Part shown: positions 1-12,700 of the stretch, one piece after another | Layout: the number at the start of each line of letters is the position of its first letter | How positions within the stretch are numbered: position 1 is the first letter of the stretch | NCBI RefSeq assembly: GCF_933775445.1 | Contig: NC_065877.1 | Span: 25,048,001 to 25,112,000 of the forward strand | DNA: 64,000 bases | From: Argentina anserina | Taxonomy: Eukaryota > Streptophyta > Magnoliopsida > Rosales > Rosaceae | Reading direction: 5' to 3' | Position numbers and translations under genes: made by a program | The notes under the pieces: model-generated | The model's input: the letters and a program-made list of their open reading frames with translations, nothing else | What the model was told of the DNA's origin: nothing | Databases searched by the model: none

Positions 1-336
1 TGAATATGACATTTTATGAATCATCAAGAACAATGTGATCTTTTCTTTTTGCCTACAGGTATTGACTGATCATGTTGTAGAATTATAATGTGTTGTAGTT
101 CAGATAAAATAAAGAATAACTTGTGCTTTACCATACAGATAGACTGGTTATTGAACTATAAGTATGCTTATTGTACGTATATTCTGAAATGTATTAGTTT
201 GACACTTGATGTGTTTTGTGAAAGCTTGTTTTGGTATGGTTCTGATTTAAAAAATTTCTTTTATGTAAAAAAAAAAAATATATATATATATATATAATTA
301 CAGTAAACCAAATACACCATTACTTAAACTTTTCTT

Positions 337-931
337 TTGCTTTGTTTTCAAGTTTTGGCTCTAGGCAGCATGGGTACCATTGTTCCCATAACCGGTAGCA
401 ATTATAAGGACTGGAAAGATGATTTAGAACTCAGCCTAGCCCAACAGAATGTTGATTGGTGTTTGACTACCCCTATTCCTGCTCAAACTATAGAAGGTAG
501 TGTTGCTAGGGATAGTGGATGAGAGCTAACAAAATTTGTAAGCTCACCATCATGAGGTCCATGTCCGATGCTATGAAGGGTGGTATTCCTCAAAATGACT
601 TAGCTAGTGAGTTGCTTATTGCCATAGCTGAGAGGTTCCAAGTTAGTGAGAAGGCTCAGACAAGCATGTTGCTTGATGCTCTTTATGGAATGAAGTGAAT
701 ATCAGGGAGTATATTATGAAGATGATTGAGATAGCAACTCAGCTTAATGTCCTTAAGATGCCAATTGCAGATGATCTTTTAGTTATCCTAGTTTTGAAGT
801 CACTTCCGATGGAGTTTGGTAAGCTGGAAACAACATATAATACCCAAAAAGACAAGTGGACTCTTAACGAGCTCATTGCTATTTGTGTTCAAGAACATGA
901 GAGGATTAAGAAAGTCACCATTCACACATAA
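337..931 (+). pseudogene. Ty1/copia gag (UBN2-type) relic
   Basis: The translation starts with a copia gag N-terminus (MGTIVPITGSNYKDWKDDL, the 'nY..Wk..me' pattern). A frame change and stop near 520 follow, and after 690 a second piece resembles the UBN2 domain (ADDLLVILVLKSLPMEFGKL, then a W-TLNELIAICVQEHERIK stretch). These patterns are typical of gag from plant copia retrotransposons, which builds the virus-like particle. Here gag is split into at least two frames and stops before any zinc knuckle, and no protease, integrase or reverse transcriptase follows. It is therefore a truncated relic. It may belong to the same insertion as the LTR-like sequence from about 1545. Confidence 0.65.
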
Positions 932-1544
932 AAGTTCTATAGTGTTAGATAGATAAGTGGGAGTTGGATCAGTGGGAGTCATTTCTTTCCAGTTTTTAGA
1001 TTTTTGTTTAAGGTCTATTTTTCTGTATTGCCTCATTTGTTTACTTTCCAGATTTGAACCTTATGTTTGCAGCTTATGAATTTTCTGGTTGATACAAAAA
1101 ATTCAGTGTTTGTTGTGTTGTGTTAATGATTATTGGATCAAGATATAGCTATATGATTATTGTGTTGTCTATTTGGACAATGTTTTGTTTCATAATATCA
1201 AGGACACAAACATTTTCATTAAAAGGTGGTGTCAGGTTCTTGCATACGGAACCATAAGGAGGATCAAAATTACAGTAAACTGTTTCAGATACATCAGGTA
1301 GTTTAATGTGATTACAGGTGATAACTTTGTTTGATTGATATGGTTTGTTGCTGGAATTCAGTGGTTTTGGAGTGACTGTGTCTTCTGATGCACCTCATTT
1401 CTTGATTCTGCATTATTGTAGCTTATTCATAGATCAAAGTTGTGAGCTTATATGTTTTCAGTTAATCTCAATTGCGCACTAAGGATTTACTATATTCTAA
1501 CAAAACTTATGTTTTGTTGTGTGAGATACTCATAGTCCAGGTGG
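932..1544. other. AT-rich spacer, no gene seen
   Basis: No ORF or splice-consistent coding segment is visible. The position between a gag relic and a purine tract plus LTR-like sequence suggests the non-coding interior of a shortened or non-autonomous copia element, but this is inference. Confidence 0.4.
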
Positions 1545-2420
1545 GAGAATTTTAGAGTTAAATCTAATATGGACTCAAGAATATCTCTGTAGACACATGA
1601 AATTTAATGAAGTAAATCATCTTCATTAAATGATTAAATCAACCAAGAACCCGACAAAATTGCACACATGACCCAAAAGTCAACAAAGTTAGTGCGGATC
1701 CGAGTAAAACTCGCGTCAGCATATAAATGGATAATTGTAATCGAAGCTATGTGATTCCGACTTAAATTGGAAATTGAATGTCATTGATGATTCGAAATGG
1801 TAATCAGACATTTGATTAAATTAATAAATTCCTTGACGGTTATAATTAAGTCAATTATTTGAATCTGTTTAATTTAGTTATGAGAATAACTAATTTTAAA
1901 TTAATCAAAAAATAAATATTGATATAATTATACAATAAAAAGAAATATTATTATTTTAGTGTCATTAAAATATTCTATAAAATAGAAGCATTGACACTAT
2001 AAATACCTATTCCAACATGAAGAAACAAGGACTTGAAAAAAAGAGAGAAAATCACTTGAAAAAGAGAAGAGGTACTAGAGCTAAAGAGAATGACCCCTAC
2101 TTCGACTTCAACACAAGAGAGAGCAAGATCACTCTTGAGAAATCCCGAAAACTCTTAAGTCCACGAAGAATCATCAAGCTACCAAATTGCTTATTCTTCA
2201 TCAAATCCAAATCCAAATCCAAACTCAAATTCTCAAGATTAAGTGCACGTCACCCTTGAGCCAAGTTACATACGAAGATAGAATTAGAGGAGTTCACAAA
2301 GATTGTAACCTCACGCTCGATTATCAATAAATTACATTTTATTTGTATACGTGTCTGCATTCTTATTTGTATACACATCATCTTGAAATAAGTAAAAGAG
2401 ATTAATTGAATTACATTTAA
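1545..2420 (+). repeat. Probable 3' LTR of a decayed copia element
   Basis: A purine tract (caggtgggagaa, 1538-1550) is immediately followed by 'ttttagagtta', the usual copia polypurine-tract/LTR junction with a damaged TG start. A TATA box (actataaatac, about 1996) and a polyadenylation-type AATAAA (about 2326) lie at LTR-like spacing. The small ORF at 2017-2259 is low-complexity Lys/Arg-rich LTR leader, not a gene. The far border is not defined, and the end given is approximate. Confidence 0.4.
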
Positions 2421-2986
2421 CTTTCATATTTATCTAATAATCTGATTAGATAAATACAAGGAGTTCAAAATATATATAATCTTATATTTCAGTTATCACA
2501 TAAAGCTTTTGATTGGTTTTCTAGAGTTGCATCGTGAGATGAGACTCTAATTAAACTTATCAATATATATATGGGTCCTTGTACAAGCTCATTTACGTTA
2601 TTAAGTTTGCATTCTCATTGTGTAAGACACGCTTGAGCATTGTGCATAAGACTTCTATTGTCAAGGTTTCATGGCTCTCAACATGTACAACTAAGGTTGG
2701 TACTCTTCTTTATCTAAATAACTCTTGTGTGCTAGTAATTGCTGAAACATGAGACAGTGTATTTATAATACTTTTATGGATCCAGTTCAACATGTTATGC
2801 ATGCTAGCTAGCCGTCATGAGGTAATTTGACCTCAGAAATCAAAATACGGCAAACTAGCTAATCAACAATTCTACTCAAAATATTCAACCGAGGATAGCA
2901 TGCCTGACGACTTATTAAGCCATAACATTACTATTGGAGAGTCTAACAACTCTACCGAAGAAATCTATAAAGTATATCAACATCAG
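2421..2986. other. Intergenic, nothing recognised
   Basis: AT-rich DNA without coding potential on either strand. It may include the tail of the upstream LTR. Confidence 0.4.
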
Positions 2987-2997
2987 GCCGATATAGG

Positions 2998-3145
2998 GGT
3001 TTGACTATTGTCAGCGCTGCATACCATACATACAGAATCAAACGGTGGATAAATGGTGTCTTAAAATGCACGTGGGGTGTGTGAGATGTATGGACGGTGA
3101 ATTAGGGTTGTTGCACGCATACAACGCTACAACATAGAATTTTCC
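2998..3145. mobile_element. Mutator-type MITE, 148 bp, with 11-bp target duplication
   Basis: The sequence is bracketed by identical 11-bp direct repeats GCCGATATAGG (2987-2997 and 3146-3156). Its ends are imperfect inverted repeats. The left end reads GGTTTGACTATTGTCAGCGC, and the right end read inward begins GGAAAATTCTATGTTGTAGC. Both share a GG start and a CTAT..AGCG.TG.AT core. A 9-11 bp duplication with GG...CC termini fits Mutator-like elements. It has no coding capacity and lies about 900 bp upstream of the kinase gene start. Confidence 0.6.
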
Positions 3146-3156
3146 GCCGATATAGG

Positions 3157-4072
3157 CATATTCTTGGCCAATTAATTTTCACTATTCATGACAGCGTGAA
3201 GAGCTGCGATCAGCGTCAAACGAGTTATAATGTGAAGGCTTGCGTCACTCAAATCAACCAAATTAATTGTCAGTACGATTCCAAATCGATCGCCCACACC
3301 CTTGTATCAGTTGTATGATCATATGATCACCTTGAACATAGTCTTGACTCCTGAAAGAGTGAGTGGAAGTCCAAAATAAACGTACAGTCCAATAGTCAAC
3401 GTCTGCTTCTCTTCTACATACATGTCAACGTGAAGTTCCAATCTCGGCCCAAATCAGAAACCCGACCCGAAAATCTGTGCCAATTGAATGTGAGGCGTGA
3501 ACCAGCACACACTCGCCCTGTACCGGCTGTACGTTACAACCCGCCTACGTGGACCGCGTGTCCAATCAAATATCCCAACTCCCCAGCCCCATTTTCGTCC
3601 TTTCCCCCCTCATCTCCTTAATCACACCGTTACTAAAAGTCTAAAACATCTACGCTTACACAATAACCGACATATAATCAAATACAAAACTTTCCCAAAT
3701 CGCCCCTCTTAATCTTTTTCCTAATATCACAAATAAAAAACATTTAATATTAAATTAATACATCGTCCGTCTCCTTCTCCTCTCTCCCTGCGTCTCTCTG
3801 GAAGTAAGCTTCTTCCTCTGAAACCTTTAGTTTTCCGATCCGCTCCAAACCCTAATTCGCCGTCGATAATCACAGAGCATCCAATTGACTCTGATATCTG
3901 AGGCAAAGGGCTCGGAGTTTGTGCAGATTTTGCTCGGCGTTGAAGGCGGAAATAGAAGGCAAGGATCGTTCTTCTCCACATTGCGCGTTTCTCAGCGATT
4001 GGCGGCGGCGCGGTGGTGAGCTCGTCGGAGACGGAGAGCGGGCGACGGATGAGGAGAATCAGAGGATGAACG
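3157..4072 (+). promoter_or_regulatory. Promoter and 5' leader of the MLK/PPK kinase gene
   Basis: No separate gene is seen. The CT-rich stretch at about 3768-3800 and the untranslated sequence before the ATG at 4073 fit a plant 5' leader. A small upstream ORF (3919-4110) overlaps the true start in another frame and could reduce initiation at 4073. No clear TATA box could be assigned. Confidence 0.4.
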
Positions 4073-5305
4073 ATGCCGGTACAGCGTGGAAGGGGCCGTG
4101 GAGCAGCTAAGAAGCAGGAGGTTGTGAATCCGATCGACGCTGGAGAGGCCATTGCCACCAGAACTAGGCGCAGGCGAGCGGCGGCGAAGGCGGAGGCCGG
4201 TGATGAGAAGAAGGTAGTGGTGAAGGCGGAGAAGAAGAAGGAGGAAGTGGAAGTGGAAGAGAAGAAGATGAATGATAGTGGTAGTGGCGGCGGTAGGAGT
4301 AATGCTAAGGCTGAAGAAGAAGGCACCACTACTCCTCTACCTGAGAAGGTTAATTAAAGATGTGATCTTTATTAATTGTTGCAGTAAAATATGATGATTT
4401 TGTGTTGTACTCTATTGGCCTGCAGTTTTACTCTTTTGGGGATTATGATTTTCTCTTCATTTTTCACAATGGAGAGGGTTTAGGATCCTCTCTTTATTTT
4501 CGTGCAGTGGAGAGGAGATCATGGTTATTCTTTTAGAATTTTTTAGGGAATAACTAGTTGGCTAATGTGCTATGTGGAATTGTCTAGTCACAAATATATG
4601 ACTTTATTTCCCTCTTGATATACGGGTACAAATGTTGTAGGACAAGCAGTATTTGTTTTAATGTCCTAGCTTTGCTGTCTGTATTACTTCTGTCAGTTTC
4701 TTGCCATCTCAAACTGTATATTTAAGAAAAGGAATTAATTTTTACTATAATGATACCCAAATTTGTTATTGCAGGTCACTGTTGGTGGTTCCCCTATCTA
4801 CAGATTAGATAGAAAGCTGGGTAAGGGTGGTTTTGGGCAAGTTTATGTTGGTCGGCGTGTGTCTGCTGTAAATACAAATGAGAGAACTGGACCGGGAGCT
4901 GTTGAGGTATAGTAATGTGGTGGTTTGTTATCGTAGAGTTCTTGGTGCTCACTTCTGCTTTTACATCTGTCTCTTGCTCACACTATCTGCTTCTCAGGTG
5001 GCCTTAAAACTCGAGCACAAAAATAGTAAAGGGTGCAATTATGGACCGCCACAGGAGTGGAAAGTTTATGAGTGAGGATTCTTCTGTTTCTGATTGTATA
5101 TCCTCTCTTATACTTTTGTATTTGGATATCCATTTTGACATTTGTTTTGCCTTCTCAGCACTCTTGGTGGCAGCCATGGTGTGCCACGGGTACACTATAA
5201 GGGCAAGCAAGGAGAGTATTATATCATGGTAGGCGGTCATTCTTTGGCTTATTGGGTTTTGGAGTTTTTATTTTCTGTCAAGCTTGATGTTAATCATGCG
5301 TTCTA

Positions 5306-5353
<48 letters not shown>

Positions 5354-8300
5354 TATAGTCCATTTTAAAATAAAATACACACAGGAACACACTGTATCAT
5401 CTGGGATAGTATTTTTACTGAACATTTATGTTGCAGGTGATGGACATGTTGGGGCCAAGCTTGTGGGATGTTTGGAATAATGGCAGTCAAACGTAAGTCA
5501 GAAACGTTTGTTCTAAAGTCATCTATAATGTTATAGTATACACATATATACAGATATTTGCTTTCATTCATCTGCAGTATCATGATTAAGTTAATCTGTT
5601 ACTTTCAGGATGGCCATTGAGATGGTTGCATGTATTGCCATTGAGGCATTATCAATATTGGAGAAGATGCATTCTCGAGGGTATGGATATCTGTTACCCA
5701 TCGCCACATAATTATTCTCATTGTCATCTCTCTCTCTCTCTCTCTTTGTGTCTTTGCTACATATACACATCACACACATACACACACACACAATTGTAAG
5801 CCTGGTTTCTCTCTTGTTTTGTTTTTTTAGTATGAAATTTAGTTTCATTTTTCCTTGTCGAGAGAATTTTTAGAATTGTAATATGATTTAAAAAAAAAAA
5901 GCGAAGGCAGAGTACAGTTCATAGAATTTACTTATTTAAGTGTTATATTCATTCAACTGAACCTCAGGATGAAAGAACACATTATGCTTAAATCATATTT
6001 TTATTGAAGTTTATGTAACACAGTAGTACGATATTCTTAAATCATATATATATGAAATGCTAATTACACATTCCCATTATGTTTGTTTTATGACTTTTAT
6101 CAATGTAAAGCCTACGTAGACAGTTCAGAGTAGTTGGAGTGCTGAATATTTGACATTGCACAAGTTAGAATGTAATTACTATAATTTGATTGAGGAACAA
6201 CTGATATAGTTTTGGGATTTGTACACCTAATGTGTTTTTACCATGTCAATATAATTTAGCAAGGTTCTAAAAAACGCTAGGCGTTAATCGGGCGGACAGC
6301 TAAAAACCAGCGCCCAGAGGATTAATCGGGGATTAATCGGCCCAAAATTGAGGCGGTCCTAGGCGGGGATTTTTAGAACATTGTAATTTAGAGATGACTA
6401 TGATTCTTTAAAGCCATGATAAATGTGTAATTTGTTTCTATGCCATTATCAGGTATGTGCATGGAGACGTGAAGCCTGAGAACTTTCTACTTGGTACTCC
6501 TGGGACTCCTGATGAGAAAAAGCTATTTTTAGTTGATCTTGGACTAGGTACTTTCATCTTGTTCTTGTATCATTATTTTTATTTATTTTACGTAGCATGG
6601 TAGGCAATGACCCTTATCTTATTCCTGTTTTGGCCTATCAGCAACTAAATGGCGAGATAGTTCAACTGGTCAGCATGTTGATTATGACCAAAGGCCAGAT
6701 GTTTTCAGGTACAGACACTGTTCCCTATTCTTTATAGAAGACATAAAGCTGGTCTCCTTTTATGTTTGTAGTTTTAAGCTGTCTGTCGCTTACTTAATTA
6801 TATTTTATGACAGAGGAACAGTACGTTACGCTAGTGGGCATGCTCATTTAGGGAGAACCAGTAGTAGGAGAGATGATCTTGAGTCTCTAGCTTACACCCT
6901 TGTCTTCCTTCTCCGTGGTCGACTCCCCTGGCAAGGATACCAGGTCTGTCCTTTTTCTCTTAGCTGGAGTAGATGTATTGTTACTTGCCTTATAGTGTGT
7001 AACATGAAGGTGTTTTCAGGGAGAGAATAAAGGATTCCTTGTCTGCAAGAAGAAAATGGCAACGTCTCCAGAGACCTTGTGTTCTTTTTGTCCACTCCCT
7101 TTTAGACATTTTGTTGAACATGTGGTGAACTTGAAGTTTGATGAAGAACCTAATTATGCAAAATATATATCATTATTTGATGGGACTGTAAGTCCAAATC
7201 CTGATATCAGGCCAATAAACACAGAGGGTGCACAGAAGGTACATAATATATATATATATATATATATTTTTTTTCTGTTGATAATGTGCCTTTGAGTATG
7301 GTGTATGTACATATTTCATGGTATCACTGGTGTATCTAACATACGCTTTATATCTTGTGAAGCTTATCAATCTCGTTGGTCATAAGAGAGGAAGATTGAC
7401 CATGGAAGAGGAGGAGGATGAACAACCAAAAAAGAGAATTAGAATGGGTATGCCAGCGACACAATGGATCAGTATCTATAATGCTCGGAGACCGATGAAG
7501 CAGAGGTACTTTTACAACTTCAGCAATGAGCCTGTTTATGAACTCACCAAGTTTGGCACATTTATTTTAAATTCACTCTATTATCCTGTTTTCTGTTTCT
7601 GTAGTTTTCTAGTCGCCATCATTCTCCCTTATGTTAGATTTTATTTTATTAAGTTTATTAATTTTCATGTTGCTGTAGGTATCACTATAATGTGGCTGAT
7701 ACAAGGCTTGCTCAGCATATTGAGAAAGGGAATGAGGATGGGTTATATATTAGCAGTGTTTCTTCTTCTCAGAATTTGTGGGCCTTGATTATGGATGCAG
7801 GCACTGGTTTCAGTTCCCAAGTTTATGAACTTGCTCCGACATGTCTTCACAAGGTAAATGCTTTAAAGAAACCTGAAGTTATAGTCTTCTTCGGCATAGT
7901 GGTTACTTTTAATGGAGTTTTTACTATGATTTTCTCATATTAAAATATACAGTAACCTAATATGTTTGTTGCACCAAATACTAATATCTTTGTCTAATTT
8001 TTTATCTTGTTGAAGGAATGGATAATGGAGCAGTGGGAGAAAAGCTATTACATCAGTGCATTAGCTGGAGCGACTAATGGGAGTTCATTAGTAGTAATGT
8101 CCAAGGGTTAGAATACTATTCATGAACATTTCTGATGCAGAAAATTCTTTTGTTTTCTGTTTTGTTGTTCTTTTTTTCTCGTCTTTTTTCCTTAGTGAAT
8201 TCTGCATAATTGTTGAGTTGATTGGTTCAGGTACAACATTTACGCAGCAGTCATACAAAGTCAGTGATACATTTCCTTTTAAGTGGATTAACAAAAAGTG

Positions 8301-8842
8301 GAAAGAAGATTTCTATGTTACATCAATGGCCACTGCTGGAAATAGATGGGCGATTGTTATGTCTCGGGGTGCTAATTTTTCAGACCAAGTAATCATGACA
8401 TCAAAACTCTTTTGTGACTGATTTTGCAAATTGCCTGGGATTCAATTCACTTTGATCATGTAGCCTTCATGTAACAGGCCCAATATTTTGTTTTCAGGTG
8501 GTTGAACTAGATTTCCTCTATCCTAGCGAAGGAATACACCGACGATGGGATTCTGGATATCGTATAACAGCAACTGCGGCAACGTGGGACCAGGCCGCTT
8601 TTGTTCTTAGTGTGCCAAGAAAGAAGCCTCAAGATGAAACACAGGAAACGCTACGTACTTCTGCCTTCCCAAGTGCACATGTCAAGGTAGCATGCTGTTG
8701 TTTTTTTTTTTTACCTTTTCTTCTCATTGTTATTCTTCCTGTTGTTGCCGTGAAACATCTTATAATACCCCGCGTTTTACAGGAGAAGTGGGCAAAGAAC
8801 CTTTATATTGCATCTATTTGTTATGGACGAACAGTATCTTAA
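4073..8842 (+). CDS. MUT9-like / PPK-type casein kinase 1-like protein
   Basis: Sixteen exons: 4073-4348, 4775-4906, 4998-5071, 5159-5228, 5437-5492, 5609-5680, 6453-6547, 6642-6708, 6814-6943, 7020-7238, 7363-7505, 7679-7853, 8016-8106, 8231-8388, 8498-8686, 8783-8842. They join in frame to 668 codons. The basic, Lys/Glu-rich N-terminus (about 1-92) is probably nuclear. The CK1-type kinase domain shows [11 protein letters not shown] (P-loop), VALKLEH (lysine), HGDVKPEN (catalytic loop), DLGLA in place of DFG, and [14 protein letters not shown]. The plant-specific C-terminal half ends in [19 protein letters not shown], typical of the Arabidopsis MLK1-4/PPK1-4 and rice HD16/EL1 group. Members phosphorylate histone H3, cryptochromes and flowering regulators (family knowledge). 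The ATG at 4073 is chosen because it opens the long frame into the conserved region. Which paralogue it is cannot be decided here. Confidence 0.93.
5307..5351. repeat. (AT)n microsatellite in MLK intron 4
   Basis: An uninterrupted run of more than twenty AT dinucleotides lies between exons 4 and 5. It is a likely length-polymorphic marker. Confidence 0.95.
6260..6383. mobile_element. hAT-type MITE, 124 bp, in MLK intron 6
   Basis: A perfect 8-bp target duplication TAATTTAG flanks the element (6252-6259 and 6384-6391). The termini are inverted repeats: the left end is CAAGGTTCTAAAAAACGC, and the right end read inward is CAATGTTCTAAAAATCCC. The interior has further self-complementary CGCCTAGGCG-like blocks. 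An 8-bp duplication with CA...TG ends fits the hAT superfamily. It has no ORF and lies wholly inside the intron, so it need not affect the kinase protein. Confidence 0.8.
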
Positions 8843-9753
8843 AAGCTGCGACCTTTTTTTGGAATGCTGTCCAGATGGCTGTTCCATATTATCTGCTCCT
8901 ACCTGGGATATTTACACCCACCATCAAGAAAATTTTGATGACAAAAAGCCTTAGTTTGTAATTAAAGTATATAATTGTAGGAAAACCTATCTGCCTATGT
9001 CAAGGTCTGGAAACCATCCTTGTGCCAATGATAAATTAAAATCTCATTTTCTTACAAAAAGGAACATCATGTTTGCTCTTTAGCCAATTCTGAGCAAAAC
9101 AATTTGATACCATTTAATAAACTATAGCCTACAGTCTACCTTTCCAAGTGTTGCCTACATCTCTCATTGCATTGTCTTGTAGAAATTATAAAACAGGGAA
9201 AGGCTCTTGAGAAAACTGCTCGGAAGAAGATTAACACTTTAGAGACTTACATTGTCAAATCTGTAGTGTACAAGGGTGGGCGATCAATCTTTTGATTCTC
9301 CGAAATCAGTCAAGTTACTTGTTTCCGATGAAAAAGACCCGAGGAATTGATCGAGTGGAAGCCAATAGGCGCTCTTGGTGGTAAACTTGCCTTTGATTCA
9401 TAATGTACTAATCTGTACGGAACATTCTAGTGACTCAATGGGATATAGCTAAGAACACATCCGCATCCTCTTGGATAAAACTGGCTCTCACCATTGGTGA
9501 ATCCAGGATTGCCCTGGCAGAAGCAACTCAACCCAAATGTGGTCAACCAGAAGCACCAACTTGAACATTGTCAAGGCACATTTGTTATAGGCGCCTCTGA
9601 TGAATGCACAACTATTTGTTAGCAAGAAAATATGTTCAAGAATTTTTATTGGTTCGATCATCAACCGTAACAAGCATGGGTCAAACACCATGCTTTGCAA
9701 AAGTACTCTGATGTTGAGGATTGAACTCTCAAGATCTTTTGTTGTGCCACATT
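8843..9753. other. Intergenic between two convergent genes
   Basis: Holds the 3' untranslated regions of the kinase (+) and of SHH1 (-). A weak 89-codon minus ORF (9488-9757) matches no family I recognise and overlaps the end of SHH1 in part, so it is not called. Confidence 0.5.
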
Positions 9754-12700
9754 TCAATAAAGAAAAGTAAACTTCATGTCCTTATTATCTCTATTTATTT
9801 CCAGCTTAGGTGTGATGTCCTGATTGGATTTAACAATGGCTGAAGAAGTGTACTGTGAAGGCCTGCAACATATCCTTCCCAACGACACTTGTTCCTGGTA
9901 TAAAGCATAAAATTGGCAGCATTAGATAGATAATATGCACTTCAAATTGTTCCTTTATGCACAAATATGCGTAGGGAGAGTTGAGAACTAAACTTTCTCA
10001 CAGATCTACCTTGCTTTTATCATGGTCGAACCGAACAACAAAGTTACACCGGCAGCCTGTTTGGTCATGTAGGTTCCTCTGGATTTCCTCAACATGCCCA
10101 TCACAGTAGACAGCCTCATCTTCGCGTTCCTGTACATAGGTGTTAAAGCTGAAAGAGAAGACAGTAATAATGATAATCATTGGAGAGATCTTCACAATCT
10201 ACAGAAGCCTGGCACTATATCATGGAGTCTTGAAACAGGTTTTCACAGGTCAGAATTTGCCCTCCACTATATCCTAAACTCTGGTACCTTCTGTCAATGT
10301 AATTAGGGGACAGGTTCTAAAAAATAAAGCACATATTACCTGGAAGCATAGGATAAGATCCCCAACCTTGACCTTATGACACTCGGACTCTTCTAAAGGA
10401 ATAGATCTGTCACGCACTGCTCTTCTCACATTCACCCATTCATCCTCCTCCCTACCAAATCCAGCATAACGAACTCGAACTTCCTGTATCATAACACAAT
10501 TAAACTCCTCTAAAAATAAATAACTAGCTCAAAATGAACAAGTGAATACCACAACGACATGATTAGAACTAGATTTGCTAAAAAAAAAAAAAACCATCGC
10601 ACTGTTCTCTCAAAACACACTAATTAGAAAAAAAGACTTAAGCTGAGAAGTACTCTTCCATCCAAATGTTATGAGGATAACGGCCATATAGATACGGATC
10701 AATCTTACTAGTTCTCCTGAACTGACAACTCTGTAAGTGAGGAAAGCAGCAACATCATACCTGAAAGCAAGAGATTGTTTAGTCAGTTGAACAAGAAATA
10801 GTATCGGAAGTGCAGAGATGAACAAAGCTCTCACACTGTTTTCTCTCTTGGCAGTACTGTTCATGCTCCCCCCCCCCCCAAAAAAAAACAAGCACAACGC
10901 TAAATTTACAAGGCAACTCCACACTTAAATATTAAGAAATACCTACTAACAGATAAGCAACAGAATCCAGAGTTCCTTGTGGACCAGTGTTTGATTGCAT
11001 ATATTACGTGATAATTATATCCTTTTTAAAGATCCTTTAATTTTTCTATTCTTCTCATTCACACAGAAGAGGTCTTCCAACATGACATCACTTAGGAAAG
11101 ATAATCCCACAGAACAGCTGAGGTAAAAGCTACAAGAGAAGACTCAACTTGCTGCAGAAAAGAGTACTAGAATAAATCTTAACATATGTACTTGAGATTT
11201 GGGGATGAGGTGAAACATATTTTATACATTCATGTGTATAAAATATCGATACACCCACGCGTATGTATGTATGGGCGCCAAATATGTTTTAGTTATCCTC
11301 ATATATGCTTTTAATGCCATTAGCATATAAAAATTTGTACACCTCTTATTACATAGGGAACATTCATGCATCACAATAAACGTAAGTATGCACTAAAATT
11401 TAATTCTAGATTTGAAATATTTATGCAGATGTATTACTTTTTTCTTTTGGGTAATTATCTGCCTTAATAACACGAGCTTCTATAGTTCTTGAATGCATTC
11501 TCACCATGCACCATCTTTCGATGATTTTGCCTCAAATGCCAACTCTGAAAGATCTGTGACGCATTGATCTGTATTGAAGTCACAATCATAAGTTTTCAGA
11601 ATATATTAACTGAACTTAGAGATATGTGGACAATTCCCAATTACACTCCTTAACAAACCACATTACTACACATAGATCACGACTTGAGAACAATGTAAGA
11701 ACTAGATGCGACAGAAAGAGATTTATATACAGTACAAGGGACCCTTCTCGCCAGAGATATCTGAAGAAGGCACAAATATAGTGAAAACCGAATCTTTGTA
11801 TATTGTATAACAAGATATCCCATGAAACTATTTTACAATAAGCAAAAGTTCAATTCTCAGCAAATATAGATGTACATGCAACCCTGCTAAATGTACAGAA
11901 ATAATGAACAGAAAACTCTGGGAAAGGCACCCTCAGCAGAGAGATAAAGAAGCATGCAGTGAAAACTGAATATATGTATAACAAGATATCTCATGTAACT
12001 ATATTACGATAAGCAAAAGTCCATGCTAAACAAATATTTGATATAGGATGCATACATAGCTCTACAAAAGAAAATACTTATGGATCTTGAATGGCTTTTC
12101 AATATCCACCATTTAAGACTATTTATGTTGTTTTGATGCTATATATATATATATATATATATAAATTCTCAGCTGCGGACGTCCGCACCGTCCGTACGGT
12201 GCAAATTCGGCGATTCCGGCCACCGGCGACGCGCAACGACGACGTCGACCAGCACAGCCGCACTCCTCTCCTCCCGGCACTCCTGTCTGTGCCGGCCGGA
12301 GCTGCAGCGCCGGCCGAAATTTCGAAATCTCCGCACGGTGCCCAGAAACTTGAAATTTCGAGATTCCGGCCAGCCCACACCGGCGCTGCAACTCTGGCCA
12401 GCCCAGACATGAGCGCCGGGAGGAGGGGAGTGCGGTTGTGTTGGTCGGCGCCGTCGTTGAGTGTCACCGGTGGCCGGAATCACCGAATCCGCACCGTCCG
12501 TACGGTGCGGACGTCTGCAGCCGAGAAGCCCTGTATATATATATTGCAAAAATCTTTGAATTTAAACATCATGCGAAAAGTTTTTGAACAGTTCTTTGGT
12601 ACTGACAAAGAAATAACCTTTTGCCTTATGAGAATTGTCTGGTGCATTGCTGAACATAGTCATATCTGAAAGATCTTCATGGGATTCAACAACCCAATCA

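Noticed and set aside
2017..2259. 80-codon Lys/Arg-rich ORF
   Set aside because: It follows an LTR TATA box and has low-complexity leader character; there is no recognisable domain.
3727..4329. 200-codon minus ORF opposite the first kinase exon
   Set aside because: It is antisense to a clear exon and is low-complexity Ser/Pro/Phe, as expected from the reverse of a Lys/Glu-rich sequence.
9488..9757. 89-codon minus ORF after the kinase gene
   Set aside because: It has no domain and overlaps the last SHH1 exon's end in a different context; the SHH1 stop at 9754 is better supported.
12091..12669. Long ORFs on both strands in the GC-rich patch
   Set aside because: They are shadows of the hairpin element's high GC and its self-complementarity. 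The proteins have no domain, and the region is intronic.
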